DNA of 64,000 nucleotides, taken from NCBI RefSeq assembly GCF_002150505.1, contig NZ_MSSV01000009.1, positions 1 to 64,000 on the forward strand, written 5' to 3'. This document shows positions 10,701-18,037 of this stretch, piece by piece (positions within the stretch are counted from its first letter, which is position 1; every line of letters begins with the position of its first letter). The DNA comes from Algoriphagus ratkowskyi (lineage in GTDB: Bacteria; Bacteroidota; Bacteroidia; Cytophagales; Cyclobacteriaceae). The notes under the pieces are model-generated. The model had not been told where the DNA came from and did not search any database. It saw nothing but the letters and a program-made list of their open reading frames with translations. The translations under genes were made by a program, and so were the position numbers.

Positions 10701-10866
10701 TGACGGTGACTAATGCTCCTGGCACTGGCTGATTATCTCCCTCGGAGACAACGGTGCCCTTTATTGTTACCGACTGTGCGTACGATGTAGACACAGAAAC
10801 GATAAACAAGGCTAATAAAAACCCTATAAAACGGGTTTTTATAAATGTTTGATAATAGTTTAGCAT
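7762..10866 (-). CDS. SusC/RagA-type TonB-dependent outer-membrane transporter
   Basis: A 1034-residue TonB-linked outer-membrane protein. It has a signal peptide ending SYAQS, a carboxypeptidase-regulatory-like domain (about residues 33-115, GTVTDIDGEFSIEA), a TonB-box-like stretch (DLSEVVVVGYG), and a plug with the SusC signature (NVRIRGQLSV, LYVVDG, VLKDAASTSLYGSRAANGVILITTKKG). A 22-stranded barrel ending in VNVTF follows. No N-terminal STN domain is seen, so it is unlikely to be a signal transducer for an anti-sigma factor. It imports ligands with TonB energy together with the SusD at 6211-7716. The start is 402 bp from the divergent second SusC gene, and an AGGAT direct repeat lies 63 bp upstream. 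Confidence 0.97.
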   Translation of the reverse strand: MLNYYQTFIKTRFIGFLLALFIVSVSTSYAQSVTIKGTVVSEGDNQPVPGALVTVKGTQKGTVTDIDGEFSIEASVGETLIVSFVGFTTNAVLINANSTNINVTLAYSTSDLSEVVVVGYGSQIKREVTGSIQSVSEKDLKDLPVSSVAQKLQGRLAGVQINQTTGKPGQGMNVRIRGQLSVSGGSSPLYVVDGFPITGDINALNPDEIQEITVLKDAASTSLYGSRAANGVILITTKKGSVGQTNVNLNVYTGWQTVPEKGRLEMLNAEEFAQFKKEYYTDAGQPVPEIFQNPADFRNENNDWYGAMMETAPITSYNLTVTSNKEKVNTAVIMGYFDQKGVVRNTDYERFSLRLNTDYTVSDKVNVGVNIAPSYVVDNTPQTDGDRGTGLIFNALHTWPVMPIYEEDGKTLTSFNRFPANTGNIFAYPNWLRSADEITNETKVINVLANTYLEWKPIKGLSLKTTFNAELNNSNYFYFNPSTATNRINVALPTVASSVRDEYQGLSWLNENIATYGRSIGDHNFEALVGFSNQRYRQDRTRVAADTYADDRLPTIQGAININRGGTISGVNEWSLTSLFSRLTYNYKGKYLFTASVRGDGSSRFGADNRWGVFPSTSLGWVLSDEGFLNANSTVSFAKLRASYGVTGNNNIGNYTQYALVNNTINAAFGNTVFPGAGVTSLSNTNLGWETTTQFDIGLDFGLWDDRLTFVYDFYTKNTTNLLYAVQIPQESGFTNFNDNIGEIKFWGHEFSLTSVNTTGAFRWTTNANISFNRNEVIALADGIDRVYGSQHITKVGEPFGQFYGLVKLGNYANAEDLANSPQVPGRSTVGSIKLQDINGDGVITNGGDNDDRTIIGNPFPDFTYGIINNFAYKNWDASITASGSEGNQLYMRHLYSTANLDGVFNMVAKVKNRFRSPEDPGDGIFGTTVGGGNVTGIERDWNNSNFVYDASYFTIRNITVGYTFKNLPKTFKSARIYGSAQNVWVLTSYWGGSNPEVSMQGNGQGDGGNLSQGVDLGSYPVPRTITFGVNVTF

Positions 10867-10928
10867 AGGATTGGGTTTAAATAGTATTAATTAACTTATC
10901 CAATTAACTATTATTAAGGCCCTGTTGT

Positions 10929-10943
10929 ATCCTGCACCATCCT
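10929..10943 (-). promoter_or_regulatory. Candidate operator: AGGAT-N5-AGGAT direct repeat
   Basis: On the minus strand AGGAT, five bases, AGGAT, followed by AC. The two half-sites are ten bases apart, one helical turn. It is in the orientation of the minus-strand SusC gene, 63 bp before its start. The same arrangement recurs at 25459-25473. Confidence 0.5.
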
Positions 10944-10985
10944 GAATGATACACTTCTAAGAGAATTTTTTAACAATTATAAAAC

Positions 10986-11000
10986 AGGATACTAAAGGAC
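10986..11000 (+). promoter_or_regulatory. Candidate operator: AGGAT-N5-AGGAC direct repeat
   Basis: On the plus strand CAGGAT, four bases, AAGGACAG. It has the same ten-base spacing as the other copies, and it is opposite in orientation to the copy at 10929. Confidence 0.45.
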
Positions 11001-11202
11001 AGCGAAATAAACAAAGTACTATGACATTAATCAGATGGAAGCTATACCAATACCAATAATATAACCTGAATAAAATCACCAAGAAACTATACTCACATAG
11101 GTTAAATCTATATTTAGCTATAGAAAACACTGGAACTCTTTAGGAGCTTGCCCCCATCAGCACAATTCTTTACATTGATGTTTTATTTTTAAATAAAATT
11201 TC

Positions 11203-11217
11203 AGGACTCCACAGGAC
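11203..11217 (+). promoter_or_regulatory. Candidate operator: AGGAC-N5-AGGAC direct repeat
   Basis: On the plus strand CAGGACTCCACAGGACAG: two identical AGGAC half-sites ten bases apart, 51 bp before the start of the plus-strand SusC gene and in its orientation. Confidence 0.5.
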
Positions 11218-11268
11218 AGTCCGGTTAGGGCAAAAGACCAAATTGTATAAACAATTAACCCTTAATAA

Positions 11269-14200
11269 ATGCTAAAACATAAACAAAACTTGAGGAAGGC
11301 TCTAAAAATAGGTCTTCTTCTAACTTTATTTTCCTTTTGTGGATTTGCTTACGGGCAAACAACTTTTGTGAAAGGCAAAGTAACTGAAGAAGGTTCTCAG
11401 GAACCAGTCGCAGGTGCACTAGTAGTAGTAAAGGGCACACAGCGTGGCACTGTCACAGATGCAAATGGAGCTTTCAGTATCGAGGCGAAACAATCAGAAA
11501 GATTGGTAATCAGTTTTATTGGCTACATTTCAAAGGAAGCACTAATTGAAGATCTCTCTAGAGAATTAAACATTTCCCTAGAATTAGACGAAGCCGAGCT
11601 AGACGAAATAGTTGTAATCGGATACGGAACTCAAAGGAAGTCAGATTTGACTGGATCTGTGGGATCAGTCGGTGAAAAGGCATTACAAGACAGACCTTCT
11701 GCCTCTCTTACCCAAAATCTTTCGGGTAGAGTACAAGGAGTAAATGTGTCGGTCAATTCAGGGCGTCCCGGAGGCCGTGCAAATATTCGTATCAGAGGAA
11801 ATACTTCGGTAAGTATTGCTAATGATCCGCTATATGTAATAGATGGTGTGATAATGCATTCTGCTGGCTTAGCAAATGGTAGCACTCCAATAGATTATAT
11901 AAATCCAAACGACATAGCTTCTATCGAAGTACTAAAAGACGCTTCTGCTACAGCAATTTACGGAGCACGTGGCGCGAATGGTGTAATAATGATAAGTACC
12001 AAGCGCGGAAGTAAAACAGGTGGAACAATCACTTATGATGGAAACTTCAGTATTGGAGTTCTTCCTAAAAAGATCCCATTATTGAATTCAAGCGAGTTTT
12101 TGGCAACAGAAGATTTGGCCTATCAGAATGCACAAAAATATGATCCAAACGGTTGGGCAAACGGGATTTATAAAGATCCAAAACTAAAAAGAACAGATCC
12201 TAAACTTTTTGATTCAAATGGCAATCCACTTTACGATACAGATTGGCAAGATGAGTCATTCCAGCAAGCCTTCACCCAAAATCACCAGCTGAGTTTTACT
12301 GGAGGAAATCAAGATGATAGCTTTGGAGCGTATCTAGGCTATAGAGACGAAGATGGTTTGATGAAGGAATCATGGATGAAAAGATTTTCTGGCAGATTTG
12401 TATTTGACAGCAAAATTAAGGATTGGGTTAAAGTAGGTGGAGGCTTGAGCTATAATGACCAAAAAGAGAGTCAAGTTGATCCATTAGGTAACGGAGGTAT
12501 TATAGCAATGCGTCAAGTTTTGGAAGCACTACCTATTATACCGGTAAGATATCCTGACGGAAACTGGGCAGGAAATGCTGATTATCCTGGAATGGAAGGT
12601 GGAAATAATCCGCTTCATGTAGCGAAGGAGCGAGTGTATCTTGTAAACACCCAAACCATGATAGGTAATATCTACGCAAACTTTTACTTGGCAAAAGGCC
12701 TTGAATTGAGATCAAACATCTCAACGAACATAGTAAATCAAAGGGTTGATTATTATGGCGGTAGAAACTTAAATTATATTGCTAAAAACCAAGGTGGCGA
12801 TGCATCTGTATTTAACGACAGACTAAATTCATGGCAATTTGAAAACTATTTGACTTACATTAAAACTTTTAACGAAAACCATGCTATAAGTGCAATGGCA
12901 GGTCTTTCTTGGCAGCATGTAGACAGATTTAATACTACAGCAAGATCTCAAAATTTTCAAGATGATTATTTTCTGTTCAATAACTTGGGAGCTGGTGCAA
13001 ATGCAATTCAACCACAATCAGGTAGTGTAGCTTATGGCCTTAACTCTTACTTCTCAAGATTGAACTACACTCTGAATGACAAGTATCTATTTACACTGAC
13101 TGGTAGAGTTGACGGCTCATCCAAATTTGGTGAATCTAACCAATATGCATTTTTCCCTTCTGCGGCATTTGCATGGAGAGCTTCCGACGAAAATTTCCTG
13201 ATGAACAGCTCTGTAGTTTCGAATTTGAAATTCAGATCAAGTTATGGAATGACGGGTAACTCTGAAATTACTGCCTATCAAGCTCTTGCGGGCATGGGTA
13301 ACTACTCAGTGATTTTTAATAACCAAAGAGAAATAGGCCTTGGTATAAGCCGACTTGCAAATCCAGATCTTCGATGGGAAAAAACATCTCAAGTAGATAT
13401 AGGAGCAGAACTTGGATTGTTCAATAATCGAGTATTGTTTGAGGTTGATTTGTATAGAAAACTCACGGAAGACATGTTATTAAGTGCTCCCGTTCCTTCC
13501 AGCAGTGGTTATACTGTCGTAAGCCAGAATGTCGGAAGTATGGAAAACAAAGGAATCGAAATCGGTCTAAACACAGTTAATTTTGAAAAAAATAATTTCT
13601 CATGGAATACGACCTTTAACTATTCATATAACAAAAATGTAGTAAAAGAACTTGCTGGAGGATCTGACATTTTCCTTGGTTCCACAATTGTGAGAAAAGG
13701 CGAGCCTGTTGGATCATTTTTTGGATTTGTTCATGAAGGAACTTGGAGCTCAAGTGAAGAATCAATCGCTGCATCATACAATAAACGTCCAGGAGATATC
13801 AAGTATAAAGATGTGAATGAAGATGGAGTAATAAATGATTCTGATAGAGTGGTTATTGGAAAAGGCATTCCTACTGGATTTGGTACGTTTGCAAACACAT
13901 TTACTTTCAATAATTTCGAACTACTAGTTGATATACAATACACCTATGGCAATGATGTATTATTCAGAAGTAAGCACTCAGCAGAAGATAGAACAGGCAT
14001 TGCTAATAGTTTCAAAACTGTCTTAAATGCATGGACTCCTGAAAACCAGAATACTAACATCGCACAAATCAGACCTCTAACTGCTGGATATAATACTAAC
14101 AATGACTCAGATAGAGTTCAGGACGGGTCATTTATCAGAGGCAGAAACCTGATGCTATCGTACAATTTCATGCCACAGACACTTGAGAAAATCAGTGTGG

Positions 14201-14367
14201 CGAGAATGAGAGTTTACGCATCTGTACAGAATTTCTTCCTAGCTACTGACTACGCAGGATATGACCCTGAGGTATCCACTTCAGGAGCGGCATTTGATCA
14301 AGGTGTTGACTTATATGCTTATCCTAAGCCTAGAGTCTTTATGGTTGGTGTAAGTATCACATTGTAA
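11269..14367 (+). CDS. SusC/RagA-type TonB-dependent outer-membrane transporter
   Basis: A 1032-residue SusC paralog of the divergent gene. It has a signal peptide ending in FAYGQ, a carboxypeptidase-regulatory-like domain (about 33-115, GTVTDANGAFSIEA), a DEAELDEIVVIGYGTQ stretch, and plug motifs NIRIRGNTSV, LYVIDGV and VLKDASATAIYGARGANGVIMISTKRG. The barrel ends VGVSITL. Like its neighbour it lacks an STN domain. The two SusC proteins share family motifs but differ widely in the barrel, so they probably take different ligands. The SusD partner starts 18 bp downstream. The plus-strand transcript may continue into the ThuA-like gene. Confidence 0.97.
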   Translation: MLKHKQNLRKALKIGLLLTLFSFCGFAYGQTTFVKGKVTEEGSQEPVAGALVVVKGTQRGTVTDANGAFSIEAKQSERLVISFIGYISKEALIEDLSRELNISLELDEAELDEIVVIGYGTQRKSDLTGSVGSVGEKALQDRPSASLTQNLSGRVQGVNVSVNSGRPGGRANIRIRGNTSVSIANDPLYVIDGVIMHSAGLANGSTPIDYINPNDIASIEVLKDASATAIYGARGANGVIMISTKRGSKTGGTITYDGNFSIGVLPKKIPLLNSSEFLATEDLAYQNAQKYDPNGWANGIYKDPKLKRTDPKLFDSNGNPLYDTDWQDESFQQAFTQNHQLSFTGGNQDDSFGAYLGYRDEDGLMKESWMKRFSGRFVFDSKIKDWVKVGGGLSYNDQKESQVDPLGNGGIIAMRQVLEALPIIPVRYPDGNWAGNADYPGMEGGNNPLHVAKERVYLVNTQTMIGNIYANFYLAKGLELRSNISTNIVNQRVDYYGGRNLNYIAKNQGGDASVFNDRLNSWQFENYLTYIKTFNENHAISAMAGLSWQHVDRFNTTARSQNFQDDYFLFNNLGAGANAIQPQSGSVAYGLNSYFSRLNYTLNDKYLFTLTGRVDGSSKFGESNQYAFFPSAAFAWRASDENFLMNSSVVSNLKFRSSYGMTGNSEITAYQALAGMGNYSVIFNNQREIGLGISRLANPDLRWEKTSQVDIGAELGLFNNRVLFEVDLYRKLTEDMLLSAPVPSSSGYTVVSQNVGSMENKGIEIGLNTVNFEKNNFSWNTTFNYSYNKNVVKELAGGSDIFLGSTIVRKGEPVGSFFGFVHEGTWSSSEESIAASYNKRPGDIKYKDVNEDGVINDSDRVVIGKGIPTGFGTFANTFTFNNFELLVDIQYTYGNDVLFRSKHSAEDRTGIANSFKTVLNAWTPENQNTNIAQIRPLTAGYNTNNDSDRVQDGSFIRGRNLMLSYNFMPQTLEKISVARMRVYASVQNFFLATDYAGYDPEVSTSGAAFDQGVDLYAYPKPRVFMVGVSITL

Positions 14368-14385
14368 TATTTAATTAGCAGAACT

Positions 14386-15885
14386 ATGAAACGTATAGAA
14401 CTATATATAAAAAAAATAACTTTGGTTGCTTTGCTTATTTCAGCTGCCAGCTGTGCTGATTTTCTGGATGAGACTGATAATTCAAACTTCACCATTGAAA
14501 ATTATTTCACTAAACCTGAACATGCGAAAAGCGCGGTAAACTCTATTTATCAAAGCTTACAACCAGTTATGTCTAGTGGATTTGGAGGAGGCCCTTGGAT
14601 GATGGTAGAATTTGCAACAGGGCTTGCGGACACAGAGCTAGGACAAGCACAGAATAGCCTTTTTGTTAAAGATCTGGTGAACAACTCGGATAATGGATAT
14701 GGACAAACTATCTGGACCACCTATTATAGAGGAATTGCTAATGCAAATATTGCGATAGCAAAAATTCCTGAAATAGTCATGGACGAAACTGCAAAGAAAA
14801 AGTTAATTGGAGAAGCAAAATTCTTAAGAGCTTACTACTACTTTAACCTCATACGAATATTCGGAAACATCCCATTGACATTAGAGCCTATCGACTTGAC
14901 GTCTGCGGATTTATTCGCTCCTCCAGCTAATCCAGAAGTAGTATACAACCAAATCGTCTTGGATTTGAAAGATGCTGAAGAAGCAGGTCTTCCACTGAGA
15001 GAAACAACCGGCAGGGTGTCTTTAGGTGCTGTCAAATCCTTGTTGTCCTCAGTGTATTTGACAATGGGAGGTTATCCTCTTCAGAAAACAGAAAACTATG
15101 CACTTGCAGCAGCGAAGGCCAAGGAAGTCATAGATTCCGGTGAATTTTCCTTATTCCCAACATACGGTGACCTCCACATTCCAGCTAAGAAAAATTTGGG
15201 AGAAAATATATTCATGGCTCAATTCTCTGCATTTATTTTACCTTCTGATTGGCAGGTATCTATTATCCCATATAATAGAGGCATATCAAATTACAGTGCA
15301 GAAACTGGGGGAATATTTGCTAATCAGGACTTTATTGAATCTCACGAAGCAGGTGATAAAAGAACTGCTGAAAAAGAGTTCTATTACACTAGTTATTCCC
15401 TTCGTGCTGACAGAACTAAAACTCTGGAACTTGGTGATTACTATATCTACAAGCACTTTGATGTATTAGCTCAGACAAGTACTACGAGCAGTGGAATGAA
15501 TTGGCCTATATTAAGATTTGCAGAAGTTCTATTGATTCATGCCGAAGCTTCAAACGAAGCAAGTGGACCAAACACCGACGCATACGCTTCTGTCAATCAA
15601 ATCAGAAAACGAGCTGAATTGGCTCCTCTGAGTGGATTATCAAAAGAGAAATTAAGAGAGGCCATCTGGAGAGAAAAATTCTTCGAGCTTTCTTATGAAA
15701 ATAAAACTTGGTTTGACATGGTAAGAATCCGAAAAGGGTTCAATGTAAAAACTCGTGAATTTGAGGAATACGTAGGTCACAAATTTGTCTATGGCCCAAC
15801 CTTAAAAGAACGTGAATTACTCTTCCCAATTCCTACCGCTGAGATTAGAAACAACAAAAATCTTATCCAGAATTCAGGATATTAA
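14386..15885 (+). CDS. SusD/RagB-type nutrient-binding lipoprotein
   Basis: A 499-residue SusD-like lipoprotein, partner of the SusC at 11269-14367 (18-bp gap). The lipobox is SAASC (Cys at about residue 23), followed by ADFLDETDNSNFT. Family blocks are IGEAKFLRAYYYFNLIRIFGNIPL in the TPR-like core and REKFFELSYENKTWFDMVRIRKGF near the C-terminus. It should sit on the outer leaflet as the lid of the SusC barrel. The next gene, ThuA-like, follows after 31 bp with no visible terminator, so transport and metabolism are likely co-transcribed. Confidence 0.97.
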   Translation: MKRIELYIKKITLVALLISAASCADFLDETDNSNFTIENYFTKPEHAKSAVNSIYQSLQPVMSSGFGGGPWMMVEFATGLADTELGQAQNSLFVKDLVNNSDNGYGQTIWTTYYRGIANANIAIAKIPEIVMDETAKKKLIGEAKFLRAYYYFNLIRIFGNIPLTLEPIDLTSADLFAPPANPEVVYNQIVLDLKDAEEAGLPLRETTGRVSLGAVKSLLSSVYLTMGGYPLQKTENYALAAAKAKEVIDSGEFSLFPTYGDLHIPAKKNLGENIFMAQFSAFILPSDWQVSIIPYNRGISNYSAETGGIFANQDFIESHEAGDKRTAEKEFYYTSYSLRADRTKTLELGDYYIYKHFDVLAQTSTTSSGMNWPILRFAEVLLIHAEASNEASGPNTDAYASVNQIRKRAELAPLSGLSKEKLREAIWREKFFELSYENKTWFDMVRIRKGFNVKTREFEEYVGHKFVYGPTLKERELLFPIPTAEIRNNKNLIQNSGY

Positions 15886-15916
15886 GAAACACTCATAAGT
15901 CTACAACTTTATAATT

Positions 15917-16927
15917 ATGAAAGGTATTATAAGAACTTTTATCATAACTCTTTTCATACTCTGTTTCAATGAAGGTTTTGCCCAAAACGGCAAAACCTTC
16001 TTGCAGTTTGAGGGGAAAGATGGTCCCGGGAAAGACAAGAATGTGGTGCTAATCTCAGGTGATGACGAATATAGATCTGAGGAATCTATGCCGATGTTGG
16101 CAAAAATTCTTTCAGAACAGTACGGTTTCAATACCACGGTAGTATTTGCTATCGAACCGGAAACAGGAAATATTGTCCCGAGTTACCAAAATAATATTGC
16201 AGGTTTGGAGCATTTAAAAAATGCTGATTTGGTCATAATGCTAATCCGCTTTCGGGATTTGCCATTGGATCAAATGAATCATCTGGATAACTATTTCAAA
16301 TCTGGCAAACCATTTATTGCGCTGCGGACTTCTACGCATCCTTTTTCCATCAAAGACAAAAATTCTCCTTATGCCAAATGGACATGGGATAGCAAAGTCC
16401 CTGGCTGGGAAGGTGGCTTCGGTCAGCAGATCGTTGGCGAAACATGGATAGCGCATCATGGACATCACAAATTTGAGGGAACCAGAGTATTGATCGACGG
16501 AGTAGATCGTGATGCTGATCATCCAATTTTGCGTGGTGTAGATGATATCTGGGCGCCGACGGATGTGTATTCGATTAAGAATTTGACTCCTGATGCTAAT
16601 GTACTTTTGTTCGGCCAGTCAACTGCTGGAATGACGAAAGAGTCGCCACTGATGTGGGACAAGTCAATTATGCCCGTCGCTTGGACTAAAAACTATTCAC
16701 TGGATGGAGGGAAAAAAGGGAAGATGATGGGAAGTACCCTAGGTTCTTCAATTGATTTCGAGGTTGAAGACATGCGTCGCTTGGTGGTAAATTCTTCCTT
16801 TTGGTTACTTGATATGCCAGAGGTGATTACTCCTGATCTTTCTGTAGAGATAGTGGGAAGTTATGAACCGACGATGTTTGGTTTTAATAGTTTTAGGAAG
16901 GGGATGAAGGTTAGTGATTTTAAATAA
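15917..16927 (+). CDS. ThuA-like domain protein, exported
   Basis: A 336-residue protein with an N-terminal signal peptide (residues 1-22, ending EGFAQ) and one ThuA-like (PF06283) domain of the class I glutamine-amidotransferase fold. Visible blocks are NVVLISGDDEYRSEE (about 35-50), LKNADLVIMLIRFRDLP, and GKPFIALRTSTHPF. The ThuA name comes from a trehalose-utilisation gene of Sinorhizobium; the reaction is not firmly established, and family members often accompany 3-keto-glycoside genes in Bacteroidota. No Cys nucleophile of a true amidotransferase is evident. It lies 31 bp after the SusD gene and is followed after about 130 bp by the sugar isomerase, so it belongs to the uptake operon or its extension. 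Confidence 0.9.
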   Translation: MKGIIRTFIITLFILCFNEGFAQNGKTFLQFEGKDGPGKDKNVVLISGDDEYRSEESMPMLAKILSEQYGFNTTVVFAIEPETGNIVPSYQNNIAGLEHLKNADLVIMLIRFRDLPLDQMNHLDNYFKSGKPFIALRTSTHPFSIKDKNSPYAKWTWDSKVPGWEGGFGQQIVGETWIAHHGHHKFEGTRVLIDGVDRDADHPILRGVDDIWAPTDVYSIKNLTPDANVLLFGQSTAGMTKESPLMWDKSIMPVAWTKNYSLDGGKKGKMMGSTLGSSIDFEVEDMRRLVVNSSFWLLDMPEVITPDLSVEIVGSYEPTMFGFNSFRKGMKVSDFK

Positions 16928-16957
16928 TAAAAAGTCAACTTAATTATTCTTTATTCA

Positions 16958-16997
16958 ATATTCATCATTCATAGCTAAAATATCGAATGATGAATAT
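16958..16997 (+). other. 13-bp perfect inverted repeat between ThuA and isomerase genes
   Basis: Arms ATATTCATCATTC and GAATGATGAATAT enclose a 14-base loop. No T-run follows, so it is not a standard terminator; TTGAATGAT-type direct repeats follow at about 17004-17030. It could be an mRNA stability or processing hairpin, or an operator for the isomerase gene. Confidence 0.5.
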
Positions 16998-17055
16998 CAG
17001 ATTTTGAATGATAAATTTTTGAATGATTAAGCAAATATAATTGAGTGAAAAATTC

Positions 17056-17907
17056 ATGAACAAAATAGGATTTAATGTGCTGGCATGGTCGGCTGAGATG
17101 TCGGAAGAGTTGTTACCAGTTCTCGATCGCTTGAAAAAGATCGGATATGACGGAGCAGAGTTTTTTATAGGAGGTTCACCCGAAGAATCCTTTAAACTGG
17201 TAGGCAAGCATTGCGCTGACATAGGATTGGAAGTGACAGCGGTGACCGTAATGGGGCCAGATCACAACCCTATTTCTCAAGATGCTAAAATCCGTGCAGC
17301 AGCGGGCGAACAACTTAAATGGGTAATCGATCGAGCATCGGATCTGAACGCACAAGTGCTTTGTGGCCCTTATCATTCAGGATTCACTGTTTTTGCATCG
17401 CGCGAACCAATAGAAGAGGAATACAACTGGTCAGCAGAATACCTGCATGCCATGGGTGATTACGCCCAGCAAGCTGGAGTATTATTGACGCCTGAAGCAT
17501 TAAATAGATTCGAATGCTACCTCTGCAATACTATGGAACAGCTTTCCTATTTGCTTAAAAAAGTCGATCATCCAAATGTGCAGGCAATGTTTGATACACA
17601 TCATGCGAATATTGAAGAGAAGAGTTTGTCTGAGTCTATCAAGTTCATTGCTCCTCAGCTAGGTCACTTCCATATCTCAGAAAATGATCGTGGAACTCCA
17701 GGTTCTGGCCATGTGAACTTTGACGAAACCTTCCAAGCCTTGGCTGATATCCAATACAAAGGCTGGTTGACCATAGAAGGCTTTACCAGAAACGATCCTG
17801 CTTTTGCTAATTCGATTGGCGTTTGGAGAAACTTCTCTGAGCCATGGAATATGGCAGAGAAGGGTTATGAGTTGATTCGAGAAAAACTTGCGAAGTATAC
17901 AAAATAG
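17056..17907 (+). CDS. Sugar epimerase/isomerase of the D-tagatose 3-epimerase type (TIM barrel)
   Basis: A 283-residue AP-endonuclease-2-like TIM-barrel protein. All four metal ligands of the D-tagatose/D-psicose 3-epimerase type can be placed: Glu in LTPEALNRFECY, Asp in AMFDTHHANIEE, His in LGHFHISENDRG and Glu in GWLTIEGF. The HISENDRGTPGSG block is characteristic. It has no signal peptide and is cytoplasmic. The frame extends to a TTG at 17041, but the ATG at 17056 (MNKIGFNVLAWSAEM) fits the family start. Expected activity is C3 epimerisation of a ketose or isomerisation of a related sugar; the substrate is unknown. Its place between ThuA and the cytochrome c lipoprotein suggests it handles the imported, oxidised sugar. 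Confidence 0.88.
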   Translation: MNKIGFNVLAWSAEMSEELLPVLDRLKKIGYDGAEFFIGGSPEESFKLVGKHCADIGLEVTAVTVMGPDHNPISQDAKIRAAAGEQLKWVIDRASDLNAQVLCGPYHSGFTVFASREPIEEEYNWSAEYLHAMGDYAQQAGVLLTPEALNRFECYLCNTMEQLSYLLKKVDHPNVQAMFDTHHANIEEKSLSESIKFIAPQLGHFHISENDRGTPGSGHVNFDETFQALADIQYKGWLTIEGFTRNDPAFANSIGVWRNFSEPWNMAEKGYELIREKLAKYTK

Positions 17908-18037
17908 ACTAACCGTCTATTTAATAATTAAGCAGTACAATCAAAATAATCTTTGTACTTCTTCAAAAATAACATAACATCATTGTCCGAATACACACTA
18001 TTTGGCTCAAAATTAAAAGTGTAACCTCTTATAAGCC

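Larger units (their letters stand above)
10867..11268. other. 402-bp divergent regulatory region between two SusC genes
   Basis: No gene is present. It must hold the promoters of both SusC/SusD operons. It contains three copies of an AGGAY-N5-AGGAY direct repeat (10929-10943 on minus, 10986-11000 and 11203-11217 on plus). I found no exact TAnnTTTG promoter element next to either start. Confidence 0.7.
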
